NCBI GenBank assembly: GCA_964017235.1
Contig: OZ024927.1
Coordinates: forward strand, 25,873,160-25,937,159
Direction of reading: 5' to 3'
Source of the DNA: Sabellastarte sp. h YS-2021
Taxonomy: Eukaryota; Annelida; Polychaeta; Sabellida; Sabellidae
Length of the DNA stretch: 64,000 nt
Shown here: piece by piece, positions 20,672 through 29,921 of the stretch
Position numbering within the stretch: the first letter of the stretch is position 1
Layout of the letters: each line of letters opens with the position of its first letter
Made by a program: the position numbers and the translations under genes
The notes under the pieces: model-generated
What the model was told of the DNA's origin: nothing
What the model saw: only the letters and a program-made list of their open reading frames with translations
Database searches by the model: none

Positions 20672-21904
20672 CAGAGATAGAGCGGTCAGAAATTCCAGTG
20701 GAGGAAGAGGTGGAAACAAGGATCCAGAATGGGTCAGATTCTGGAACAAAAATATCAGATGAGGAGGGCGACTACCTCAAGGATATATATTACAGCCCTC
20801 GGAGTCCTGTAGCTTTCAGCGGTTTTCAAAAGATTTACAAATTTATAAAACAGGAGGGGAAAAACATCAAACCTAAAAAACTGAAAGTTTGGTTAAGCAA
20901 ACAAGAAGCTTATACATCTCATTATCCAGCTCGAAGAAAATTTCAAAGACCTAGGGTGTTGGCTTTTTCAAAAAATTATCAATGGGACACAGATACTGCA
21001 AATATGAATCAATACAAGAAATACAATGATGGCTATGGCTATTTTGTGGTATTTATAGATATATTTACGAGATTTCTGTATACAGCACCTCTGAAAACTT
21101 TGACTGGTAAGGAAATGGTTTATATTTTAAATCACCTAATCAACACTATTGATGAGCAACCTAAAAAATTACGAAGTGATCAAGGAAGCGAATACCTAAA
21201 CAGAGATATGAGGAAATTTGTAACTGATAAAGGAATAGATCATATATTCACATTTTACGAAACAAAGGCAAATTTTGCTGAGAGAGTAATAAAAACTATA
21301 AAATTGAAAATTGTTAAGTATTTCACAAATAAAGAAACCTACAGATGGATGGAAATATTACGAGATCTAACTTACAGCTATAACCAGTCATATCATAGGT
21401 CCATCAAAATGTCTCCCTCTGATGCACAAGATGTTGACAGTTTTATCTTATGGAAGAGACAATATGCTATCGATTTAAATAAGCCGAGCTCTTCCGCCAA
21501 AAATTATAGAAATAAAACTAAAAATAATTCCTCAAGAAAACTGTATACCAAAAGATATAAATTCAAATTAGGTGACAAAGTAAAGATCAGTTACATTAAA
21601 AAAAAATTTGACCGAGTATTCTGAAAGATGGTCTGGAGAGATTTTTACCATTGTTGAGAGGAAAATGAATCAGAAGGTACCAATGTATAAATTGAAAGAC
21701 TATAACAATGAAGTTATAGAATCCTATTTTTATGAACCAGAGTTACAGATGGCCTATATCGACAGTGATGTAATTTATAAGATTGAGAAAATACTGCAAA
21801 AAAGAAAAAGGAATAGAATTTCTGAGGTTCTGGTGAAATGGAAGGGGTGGCCAGATAAATTCAACTCCTGGATTCCCGAGAGCGATTTACAGGATATAAA
21901 CTAG
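20668..21904 (+). CDS. Retroviral-type integrase with C-terminal chromodomain, frame break at A9
   Basis: Polinton integrase. After a polar N-terminus it has the region AYTSHYPARRKFQRPRV and the DDE core: D109 (QWDTDTANM), D171 (RSDQGSEY) and E205 (NFAERVIKT). D171 and E205 are 34 apart, as expected. The open frame ends at 21624, but the next part of the protein (SH3-like region from about 21608 and chromodomain VIYKIEKILQKRKRN...VKWKGWPD...SWIPESDL, 21765-21900) lies in a different frame. The frames meet at a run of nine A (21598-21606). This may be a sequencing indel or true inactivation. The enzyme joins element ends to target DNA, giving the 6-bp duplication. Confidence 0.9.
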
Positions 21905-21954
21905 CCTGTCTAACTGGCGTATCAACTGTTGGACTCTTAGTTATATATGTTTGC

Positions 21955-22035
21955 GCAAACATCACGTGATGGGATCCAAACGCGAATCTAGGTCAAGGTC
22001 GGGCATAAATCAGTTTCGATCTCATATAAATAGAA
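21955..22035 (+). promoter_or_regulatory. Promoter module P4 (capsid operon-like cassette)
   Basis: CACGTG (21963), GGGATCC (21970), TAGGTCAAGGTCGG (21989, two abutting AGGTCR half-sites) and CATATAAATAG (22023-22033). The minor capsid ATG is 58 bp beyond the TATA. The right-hand GGATCC box of the other modules is reduced to GATCTC (about 22018). Confidence 0.7.
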
Positions 22036-22091
22036 AGGAAGGAAACGAAATCCTTGGAGAGATTATGATGCTACACATTTAAAAGGAGAAA

Positions 22092-22505
22092 ATGTGTAGT
22101 AAGGATATTTATTTATTTATTTCCTCAGCTGATTCTAAGAGTTATCATCCAGACAATAAACCTCATACCTTCATTGTTGAATTGGGTGAGAGATTAAATC
22201 TAACCGGTAGATGGTTGGTGGGGCTATCTGATCTCAATTTAAATGTATCAAGTACTGAAACTTTGTATATATTTTGTGATATTTGTGACAATTCATATTT
22301 CCAAAATTCAATGAAACCTATCTTGAGAATGATTTATCCGACTGATTCATCAAAGTCGGTTAATTTTTCTAAGAGATATTATATTCCACTAGCTCAAAAA
22401 AACTTCACGCGCTTGCAAATATATATAAGAGACAAGAGCATGAATGTGCCATCTATTATGACAGAGGATCTACAGCTGACATTACATCTACAGAGGGATT
22501 ATTAA
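22092..22505 (+). CDS. Minor capsid (penton-like) protein
   Basis: The 137-residue protein begins MCSKDIYLFISSADS, followed by HTFIVELGERLNLTGRWLVGLSDLNLN. This start, with the edge strand and the W-x-VGLxDL box, is characteristic of Polinton/adintovirus penton (single jelly-roll) proteins, which occupy icosahedral vertices. Length fits the family. Directly after P4; its TAA is 2 bp before the next ATG, so the three capsid genes form one compact unit. Confidence 0.75.
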   Translation: MCSKDIYLFISSADSKSYHPDNKPHTFIVELGERLNLTGRWLVGLSDLNLNVSSTETLYIFCDICDNSYFQNSMKPILRMIYPTDSSKSVNFSKRYYIPLAQKNFTRLQIYIRDKSMNVPSIMTEDLQLTLHLQRDY

Positions 22506-22507
22506 AA

Positions 22508-22942
22508 ATGAATAAATATCTCGATTTCTGTAACAGATGCATGCAAGGAAAGATAAATTTTCATAAGAAATTTTATAATCTTGATAATGACCTAAAACTG
22601 GAAAATAAAACAGGAGAGGGGGAGAAAACGAGTAATGTAGACATATCAGTGGTCACTCCTACCCAGGCGGCAGTAGAACAGGCTCGGAGTGAGGTTAAAC
22701 AAGAAAAGGCTATAAATAGGGGTAAAAAAGGAAAGTACAATCAGTTTGGGGGGAGTACATCATCAATCAAAAGCAAAACCAGGAAAAAGGGGAAAAATAC
22801 TAAAACCCCCAAAAAAGTGTTGAGGTCCAAGAAAGGTGGAAAGAAAAAAATTGTTAATATAACCAGGACCCAAAAAGGTTTAATTAAAAAAAAAAATCAA
22901 AAAAAAATCAAAGGGGGTGGGTATAGTTCAATATGGATGTAG
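22508..22942 (+). CDS. Basic core/DNA-condensing-like protein
   Basis: The protein has 144 residues, and the second half is extremely Lys-rich (KSKTRKKGKNTKTPKKVLRS, KKGGKKK, GLIKKKNQKK). The C-terminal KIKGGGYSSIW includes I-K-G-G-G, which fits the adenain-type cleavage rule (M/I/L)-x-G-G-x, and an adenain-like protease is encoded nearby. Adenoviral and adintoviral core proteins have the same properties, so I infer a virion DNA-binding protein. The ORF overlaps the MCP start by 10 bp. Confidence 0.6.
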   Translation: MNKYLDFCNRCMQGKINFHKKFYNLDNDLKLENKTGEGEKTSNVDISVVTPTQAAVEQARSEVKQEKAINRGKKGKYNQFGGSTSSIKSKTRKKGKNTKTPKKVLRSKKGGKKKIVNITRTQKGLIKKKNQKKIKGGGYSSIWM

Positions 22943-24240
22943 TTCAGACATCTCTAAGTCTGTTTCAACCCCCACCAATTGACAAGTCAATTCAGAGGGA
23001 ATATTGGGTTGAATTTAACCCTATTGCTACAATATCTGAAAGTGGAGCCATAGAATTTAATATTCCTGGTACCTCCCTTGATTACATAAATTTGGCTAAG
23101 ACTAGGTTGCAGGTTACTTACGTTTTAACTACAGAAGATGGGAATCCGATCAAGGATGAGAGGGGTGACCAAGGGCAACCTTTAGATACCTCGGATCAGG
23201 TTGCCCCCGTTAATCTGACTCTACATTCAATATTTCGACAAATAGATTTGTCTTTAAATCAAAAAGTAATTTCGCCAGATGTAGGTGTAAACTATCCATA
23301 TAAGGCTATGATAGATTTTCTTTTGGGGACAACTACTGATATGATCAATTCTCAAGGCCAGGCTGTTTTATTTCATAAGGATCAACCCGAAAAAATGGAA
23401 ATGGTCACTTATTTAGGGGGTAATCCAGCGTTTACTTATAGAGCAGAAAAAAACAAAGATGGGGGGTCAATAACTTTAGAAGGATCCTTGTACCTAGATT
23501 TTGCCTTTGGTCAAAACAGAGCTATTTTAAACGGTGTGGCTATCAATGTTAAGTTATTTCAGGCAGGGAATGACTTCAGATTAATGAGACATGGTGTGAA
23601 GGTCTATAAATTAAAGATACTGTCAGCTGTGTTAAAGGTCTGTCATGTAGGACTGAACCCCTCTGTAATTGTAGCACATAACGAGGCTCTAAAATTAGCA
23701 CCTGCAATATACCCCTTCTGGAGGAGTGACATAAAAAGTTTCAGTGTTGCTGCTGGTTCTCAAACCTTTATGACAGATAATATCTTTCATGGTAAGGTAC
23801 CAAGTAAATTGATAATAGGAATGGTGTCAAATTCTGCCTATTCAGGTGACTTTAGTAAAAATCCCTTTAATTTTCAGCATATGAATGCCAATTACCTGGA
23901 GGTCACTGTGGATGGTCAACCAGTACCTAATAGACCCCTCAAACCTAACTTTGAGGAAAAAAATTATGTGGCGTCTTATCTGAGCTTATTGGACAGCGAC
24001 CTTAATCGCAAGAAAGGAATCATAATTCGTATGGGAGATTATCCTGGTGGTTATGCACTCTATCTTTTTGATATACAGAGTTTCCTCAGTGGAAAAATTA
24101 TGTCAAGTCCAATGAAAGGGCATCTTAGGTTGAGCTTAAGGTATGCCAAGGCCTTAGCAGAGACTATTAATGTCATAGTTTATGCGAAATTTCCAGAAAT
24201 AGTTAGGATTGATCAGAGTAGAAATGTGACTATGAGCTGA
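22933..24240 (+). CDS. Major capsid protein (double jelly-roll)
   Basis: The 435-residue protein starts in the tail of the core gene (ATG 22933). Recognisable Polinton/adintovirus MCP blocks include SIQREYWVEFNPIATI, IEFNIPGTSLDYINL, NLTLHSIFRQIDLSLN, YPYKAMIDFLL and, near the end, GHLRLSLRYAKAL and TINVIVYAKFPEI. These correspond to the first-barrel entry and the final strands in the family. Length is as expected for a hexon-forming double-jelly-roll protein. The frame is fully open. Together with penton, ATPase and protease it gives the element a complete morphogenesis set. Confidence 0.9.
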   Translation: MDVVQTSLSLFQPPPIDKSIQREYWVEFNPIATISESGAIEFNIPGTSLDYINLAKTRLQVTYVLTTEDGNPIKDERGDQGQPLDTSDQVAPVNLTLHSIFRQIDLSLNQKVISPDVGVNYPYKAMIDFLLGTTTDMINSQGQAVLFHKDQPEKMEMVTYLGGNPAFTYRAEKNKDGGSITLEGSLYLDFAFGQNRAILNGVAINVKLFQAGNDFRLMRHGVKVYKLKILSAVLKVCHVGLNPSVIVAHNEALKLAPAIYPFWRSDIKSFSVAAGSQTFMTDNIFHGKVPSKLIIGMVSNSAYSGDFSKNPFNFQHMNANYLEVTVDGQPVPNRPLKPNFEEKNYVASYLSLLDSDLNRKKGIIIRMGDYPGGYALYLFDIQSFLSGKIMSSPMKGHLRLSLRYAKALAETINVIVYAKFPEIVRIDQSRNVTMS

Positions 24241-24604
24241 GATCTATCAGACCACGTGATGTGAATGACTGGTTTATATACTCAGATTTCGAACGTCAGA
24301 GAGATCTCTCATCAAAAATCCGAGCTTCAAGGAAAGCACCCTAGATATTTAGAATGTAAAGGAAAACACCTGTAGTACACAGAGACAGATTTCGGATAAT
24401 AAAAAAATTCCGAGCTTCTGAGAAAGCACCCTTGATTATTTCGAACGTAAGGGTAAACACCTACATTTAATGTGGTCACGTGATATTGTTAGAGTAGATA
24501 TAACTGTAAGAGGATGTGGAAGTACAGGAATTTGTGTTTTACAAGTTGGTAGAGTAGGGATAACTGGGCAATATAGCTTGAATCTAATGTGCATGTGTTG
24601 AATA
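24241..24604. other. MCP 3' flank / protease 5' flank with repeated motifs and E-boxes
   Basis: This contains five degenerate copies of the ATTTCGAACGTCAGGGAAAG motif (about 24286, 24318, 24352, 24408 and 24438). CACGTG lies at 24255 and 24478, bracketing the motif cluster. No GGATCC boxes are present. A TATA-like TTATATACT lies at about 24273. Confidence 0.6.
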
Positions 24605-25051
24605 ATGGATTCCAATACCCTTGCAAGATTAATGACAAGTGACAGAATGATTGAGAGGCGGTTTCGTGGGATATATCCACTAGATATGATTCCCAAGAAT
24701 ATTCCTGCTAATTCTTTAATTGTTGTAAATCAAGACAGGTCCATGGAGGCGGGGAGTCATTGGATTGTACTACATTATAAGGAAAAAGACATAGTTGAAC
24801 ATTTTGATTCAGTAGGAAAACCACCAAAAAATTTCATACATAATTTATTAATAGGTAACAGGAGTAAATATATGTACAATAACAGTAGATTACAGGCATA
24901 CAATACTAATACATGTGCATTGTTTTGTTTATACTACAGCTTCTATTCCTGCAGGTTCATGTCCTTTCAAAAAATACTACAAGGATTTAGCTCCGATTTA
25001 TCGGATAACGAAAAAATTGTAACTAATTTCTTCTTGATGAATTTCAGTTAA
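24605..25051 (+). CDS. Adenain-like maturation cysteine protease
   Basis: The 148-residue protein has the catalytic layout of adenovirus protease/Ulp1-like C5/C48 enzymes: H52 (GSHWIVLHY), D68 (EHFDSVG), Q97 and C104 (LQAYNTNTCALFCLYY). Q to C spacing is seven residues, as in adenain. It probably matures capsid and core proteins at GG-type sites. It is shorter than adenain (about 200) but typical for Polintons. It ends 64 bp before the convergent polymerase stop. Confidence 0.85.
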   Translation: MDSNTLARLMTSDRMIERRFRGIYPLDMIPKNIPANSLIVVNQDRSMEAGSHWIVLHYKEKDIVEHFDSVGKPPKNFIHNLLIGNRSKYMYNNSRLQAYNTNTCALFCLYYSFYSCRFMSFQKILQGFSSDLSDNEKIVTNFFLMNFS

Positions 25052-25115
25052 AAGTGTATCAATAGGTAATTTCTTGTCAGGTTTGTCATTCTGAAGCCAA
25101 TAAAGATATGCTGAT

Positions 25116-28100
25116 TTATGGTGACTCTTGGTTAATTTTTGTGGCATATTCCATGAGAATTTGTCCCATAAGGTTGTTGCCAGATATTGAAGAGAGAGAA
25201 ATAACCTGAGCTAATCTTGATGACAGAGGAGTACCCCAAAATGTCTCTTCATTTTTCCCTAAATTCATTTGTTTATAAATTATGCATTTATCCTTTGCAT
25301 TACACAATTCATTCCTGAACTGATCAACTTGATGTATCTTCTGCATAATAACGAATCTCATAATTCTCTCCTTTTCAAATTGATTGGCTAATAATTTTCC
25401 ATATTTCCCAATAACTGCCTGTATTTCTATAGGGTCATCAGATTCCTTTATCTTAGTAGCTAGATCGACCTGATTGTAAAATTTAGCCAAAAGATGATAA
25501 AACATTTGTTCAGCTGAATGATAGTTATTATCCCCATTTTTCATTTCACATGAGTAAAGGTTAGATAATGGATGGTGGGCTTTATCCACAACTAGGTTAG
25601 TAGACTCCCAGGGTGATAATGTAATATTTAAGGGTTTGGTAGAAACGCCATCGGCTAGCACCTCCCTTTTACAGTAGAAATAATTAAAACCTATCTTATC
25701 CTGCGAATAGGTGTATATATCCGACTTTCTGATCCGAAATCCGACATTATTGGATTCAATTGTGGTCTTGTTGTGTAGAGCCTCTTGAAATTTTTGCATT
25801 GGATCTTTCAGGTTCTTTTTGGAAATACCTTTACATGATACTTTTTGATTTCCATTAGCATCTTCTATTATATATGACTTAGAGCACAGTGATACCATCT
25901 TAACGCCCTCCCATTCCCGCTTATAACTACCAACATGTCTCCCATCGACCACCAGATGGCGCTGGCAACATCTTCTAGGAAACCAGGTGGGACTTTTTTC
26001 ATCTGAGCAAGATTTAAAAATTTCTTTCTGATATCTATCATGGTGTGAGGATCTAATACACTCGTCTATGCTTGCTTGATTAATAGCCATGTATATACTA
26101 TCAGTGTCTGTTTCTGTGAGTTCAAAACTATCTTCAATAAAATATTTGGAAATGCAGTCATAAAAGAATTCTAGCATTCTTAATTTAGCATATTGTAGAA
26201 TGAAAAACCCAATTTGAATGGGGTTATCCATTACAATAGTTTTCTTATAGGATTCAACTTCAAAAATTTGGTTATTTAATTCTTCTAGAGTTTTAAAATT
26301 GGGCGAATTAATCATTTGTGTGACCTTGACCTTGTTGTACATATATCTTGTCTGTGTATGTTTAGAACGGTCCATTAAAACAGATCCATAGCTGGAGTTG
26401 CTTAACAATTTGTATGTGTCCCCAATAATTGCTTTATCAGGATTCTGATCTCCTCTAATTCTATGCATGGTGACTGTGTCTATAAAAGACTTGAAAGAGG
26501 TAAGTGGTTGGTACTCGACCAGCTGATATATCCTCTCTATCTCACAATGATTATTCAAATACCATTGTAAAAGTGGAGTAGCAAGTAATATCTTTTTCGC
26601 CTTAAGTCCACTAATTAATAGTCTTTTGTGTGAAAACTCTATGCCATTTTCCTTACAGTACTGCTGCATATGAGGTCCTATGTCATCCATTTCAACATTG
26701 CAAGTGCAAAAAAATGGGGGATATTCTTGAAATTTTTCGATAAATTGAGGTATAACTCTGATATCAACCTCCACAGCACCGAATAGCCTACCGTTCTTTA
26801 TGTCTTTAATTATTTTTTTAAATGACAATGGACCCTTATTCCTTTGGTAGTATGATGGCAAATATTTATCATATATCTTACTGCACTTAGGTTTTATTTG
26901 AGAAATAAATTCACATTCCTGAATGGTAATCACTTCATAGCCTTGGGATATAAGAAAATTTCTTCTGATCATATCCTTTGTTTTGGTTTTTTGTAATTTA
27001 GAAAGCCATGTCTTACTCTTTATTCTAGATGCAATATTACAATTATGAGGACAATGGTGATAATAACATCCGTTGTACTCATAAACTGTTTTGGTTCTAA
27101 TACAAAATCCATCCACTAGATAATTACCAATTCTTATCTCTTTGGAATTATTCAGTTTATGTAAAATTTTGATTTTCTTATCTTTCATAAGAAAATCCAT
27201 CCAAACGTAAGAATCTATATACTTTTCACTAAGCTCTGGTCTGAAATCGCTGTGTTCAAATCTTCGAATATATACACCTGTTGGCATCTTCTGTTTAATG
27301 GCATATGAATAAAGTCCATTACAATCGTACCCTACCACAGCTTTGCATAGATTATTGTCTATATTTTTTATATTTGTAACATCCTTCTCATGATACCTAG
27401 AAAATATTATGCTGGGGCCTCCTACAATATTTTTTTTCATGGTATAATATAGATCAGCATTTTCTTTATTTATTAATGAAAATTTGCTACCTGATGATTC
27501 ATAGAGCATTTTTCTAGCTACTCCAGGTAGTGTCACATAATCTTTAAAAATGTCTATACCCTCTTGCTTATAAATATCTATAAAATTGGTAAGGGCAATG
27601 ACAAAGGGACCTGTGTCTAAATTATTATAATACATCAGATAATCTTTAAAGGTCTTCATATTATTACGACTCCAAATATCTTTAAGGTGATCGTAATCTT
27701 CGTCAGTTTGTATTGGATTGGTTCCACTTAATTTCGAGTAAAATGCTTCTGGTGGAGGTAAGTATGGGTCATCTAATTTTGAGGGTGAATCTAACCATTC
27801 ATAGGGAAAAATTCCTTTAGATATTTCACATCCGTATGCTTTAAGAAATTTGCTATATGAACAACCAGCAGCTAGATAATTTGTAATATCTAAAAATTTC
27901 ATTTCAGGTACTGCAATAGAGATGTAGGTGTTATTCCTTTTTATTGTAAATATTTCATTCTGTTTATACGTGTACGAAATATATGCCATTATATGCCTCT
28001 TTATAAGATTTAAATCATACTTCCCAGAATTAAAACCTAAAACTGGTATCTGCCTAAGGTATCTGTCAAATTCTTTCTTCAAATTTATAATTGGGTTTGA

Positions 28101-29921
28101 GGAATGTTTCTGGTTTAGGATAAGATTTGAGGATTCGTTTGATTCAGTTTCTGAATCTTGATTTTGTGTACTTTCATAGCTTTCTATTAGTTCATCCAAT
28201 TGTTGGATCAAAGATGCATACTTTTCTGTTAAAGTATGATAGCAAGCATTACTGATATCTTGAAGTGAGGTCATCATCTTATTAATCAGTTTTTCCTCGT
28301 TTAAATCTACTATACATTTAGGTTCTTCATAGCCAGAGACATTGGAGGCGATACTAATGCTGATAGGTACATGTTTGGTCAACCATTGCAGCTTCTTATC
28401 CTGTGAATCAGAGGTAGATTGGATTTTTTGTAACATAGCCTCCATATCCCATACAATAAAGTTTGGAAAATATTTTTCTGATTGTGGAACATTAATTCCC
28501 ACTGATTCTAATTTATCAAAAATAGTTGGCTGTGTTTTATGAAAACCCCCTGGAAATAGATATTTGGTTCTTTCATAACATTGTGATGTGTGTCTCTTCA
28601 GATGCCATATCTTTTTAAAAATTTTAGAGCATTTTTCGCATTGAAATTTTTTTGCATACTTTGAAAAATTCGTAATATAACTATAATGATTATGGTAGAC
28701 ATTAAGATACATTTTAGAGGAATTTTGTGACATAGTTTCGTATACACAGCTCACAGTTCCATTTGAGTTAAGATTGTATATCAAAATCTTAATATTATAA
28801 CATTTCTCAATCTCTATGATATCCTGAAAATTGATTCCTGGAAATTGGCTCTCATCCATATCACTGTTGTTTGTATATTTCAGCCACATTCGTAAATAGT
28901 CTTTAACCTTTCGGTTATTATTCCCAAAATGTAACTTGATACATCTAAAAAAACATAAATTATCCTGATATGGTTGATTTTTTCTGCGATTCATCACTAC
29001 ATTTTTTAAATATCTGTTAGTGGAGACATAGGATGGTAGTTTGATGTTGGCTCCAAGTGGAAAATCTGTTAAAAATACATTATACTGGACATTGGTTATG
29101 AAAGCTAGAGTCCATGCAGTGGAAGGTCTAACTGCTCTGGCTTGTTCAATAATATCTATTCTTAGGATTTTGTTCATCAATAGACGTAAACTATTTCTAT
29201 TAGATACTGTAAAAGGATATGTTAGAATTCGACTGTTGAAATATGGTATATAATACCTATATTCCCCTGTTTGATTATTGAATAATATCATACCAAAGGC
29301 AAAATTAATTCTATATGTCACATTTAGGTCATCATAAATGTCATTTAAGTGTCTCCTGATTTCTGCATAACCATCATTCAGATTGTTAGTTGAAAAGTTA
29401 TATACATGCCTCAGATCACCCTCATGATGATAATCCTTAATATGATTCCTGTTGGTTACATAAACCTCTCGAATGTTTTCGTTTTCTTCATTCTGTATAT
29501 AGTCTGGATTATCCTCATTATCAGTGTCATCATCATCATCATCATTGCCTCCATGTTGGTTCATTCTATGGTGGTAGAGCTCTCGTCTACTTGTACAAAT
29601 TCTCTTACATAGAGAGCATGCATATGTCCTGGCATTGTTGAGGTTTTCATTACGATGATTTAGATGAATATGAGAATTCAAAGCAACAGTGGTCAAAAAA
29701 GGTATATCACAGTTAAAACATTGATACTTGCCACATTTCCTCAGATGAAACCTGAGTTCCTCTGAGGTGTTGAACTTCTTTGCACATATTTTACATATTT
29801 CCTGAGATCTTCTGTCAGATAGGAGGCATACTCTTTGATGATGTTGCAGATTTGAATTAGTAATCATATCCCATCCACAATAACAACATCTATAACACCT
29901 TGGTGGTGTGGTTGGATCCAT
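25116..29921 (-). CDS. Protein-primed-type family B DNA polymerase with N-terminal zinc fingers and C-terminal NADAR domain
   Basis: This 1601-residue protein replicates the element. Residues ~8-130 are four C2H2 fingers (CYRCCYCGWD..., CKICAKKF, CFNCDIPF, CSLCKRIC). Around 320-440 is an OTU-like region seen in animal Polinton polymerases (DNLCFFRC...MYLNVYHNHYSYI) ending in another finger. The 3'-5' exonuclease has DMEAM (~490), FNSGKYDLN (~630) and YNNLDTGPF (~765). The polymerase has motif A DCNGLYSYA (~864), motif B KLLSNSSYG (~1172) and motif C TDTDSIY (~1270). Residues ~1449-1592 match NADAR/YbiA: HPLSNLYSCE, NYHSAEQMFYH, FWGTP and NNLMGQILMEYA. NADAR proteins are N-glycosidases acting on ADP-ribose-linked substrates; here the role is unknown. 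The whole frame is open; ATG at 29921. Confidence 0.93.
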   Translation of the reverse strand: MDPTTPPRCYRCCYCGWDMITNSNLQHHQRVCLLSDRRSQEICKICAKKFNTSEELRFHLRKCGKYQCFNCDIPFLTTVALNSHIHLNHRNENLNNARTYACSLCKRICTSRRELYHHRMNQHGGNDDDDDDTDNEDNPDYIQNEENENIREVYVTNRNHIKDYHHEGDLRHVYNFSTNNLNDGYAEIRRHLNDIYDDLNVTYRINFAFGMILFNNQTGEYRYYIPYFNSRILTYPFTVSNRNSLRLLMNKILRIDIIEQARAVRPSTAWTLAFITNVQYNVFLTDFPLGANIKLPSYVSTNRYLKNVVMNRRKNQPYQDNLCFFRCIKLHFGNNNRKVKDYLRMWLKYTNNSDMDESQFPGINFQDIIEIEKCYNIKILIYNLNSNGTVSCVYETMSQNSSKMYLNVYHNHYSYITNFSKYAKKFQCEKCSKIFKKIWHLKRHTSQCYERTKYLFPGGFHKTQPTIFDKLESVGINVPQSEKYFPNFIVWDMEAMLQKIQSTSDSQDKKLQWLTKHVPISISIASNVSGYEEPKCIVDLNEEKLINKMMTSLQDISNACYHTLTEKYASLIQQLDELIESYESTQNQDSETESNESSNLILNQKHSSNPIINLKKEFDRYLRQIPVLGFNSGKYDLNLIKRHIMAYISYTYKQNEIFTIKRNNTYISIAVPEMKFLDITNYLAAGCSYSKFLKAYGCEISKGIFPYEWLDSPSKLDDPYLPPPEAFYSKLSGTNPIQTDEDYDHLKDIWSRNNMKTFKDYLMYYNNLDTGPFVIALTNFIDIYKQEGIDIFKDYVTLPGVARKMLYESSGSKFSLINKENADLYYTMKKNIVGGPSIIFSRYHEKDVTNIKNIDNNLCKAVVGYDCNGLYSYAIKQKMPTGVYIRRFEHSDFRPELSEKYIDSYVWMDFLMKDKKIKILHKLNNSKEIRIGNYLVDGFCIRTKTVYEYNGCYYHHCPHNCNIASRIKSKTWLSKLQKTKTKDMIRRNFLISQGYEVITIQECEFISQIKPKCSKIYDKYLPSYYQRNKGPLSFKKIIKDIKNGRLFGAVEVDIRVIPQFIEKFQEYPPFFCTCNVEMDDIGPHMQQYCKENGIEFSHKRLLISGLKAKKILLATPLLQWYLNNHCEIERIYQLVEYQPLTSFKSFIDTVTMHRIRGDQNPDKAIIGDTYKLLSNSSYGSVLMDRSKHTQTRYMYNKVKVTQMINSPNFKTLEELNNQIFEVESYKKTIVMDNPIQIGFFILQYAKLRMLEFFYDCISKYFIEDSFELTETDTDSIYMAINQASIDECIRSSHHDRYQKEIFKSCSDEKSPTWFPRRCCQRHLVVDGRHVGSYKREWEGVKMVSLCSKSYIIEDANGNQKVSCKGISKKNLKDPMQKFQEALHNKTTIESNNVGFRIRKSDIYTYSQDKIGFNYFYCKREVLADGVSTKPLNITLSPWESTNLVVDKAHHPLSNLYSCEMKNGDNNYHSAEQMFYHLLAKFYNQVDLATKIKESDDPIEIQAVIGKYGKLLANQFEKERIMRFVIMQKIHQVDQFRNELCNAKDKCIIYKQMNLGKNEETFWGTPLSSRLAQVISLSSISGNNLMGQILMEYATKINQESP

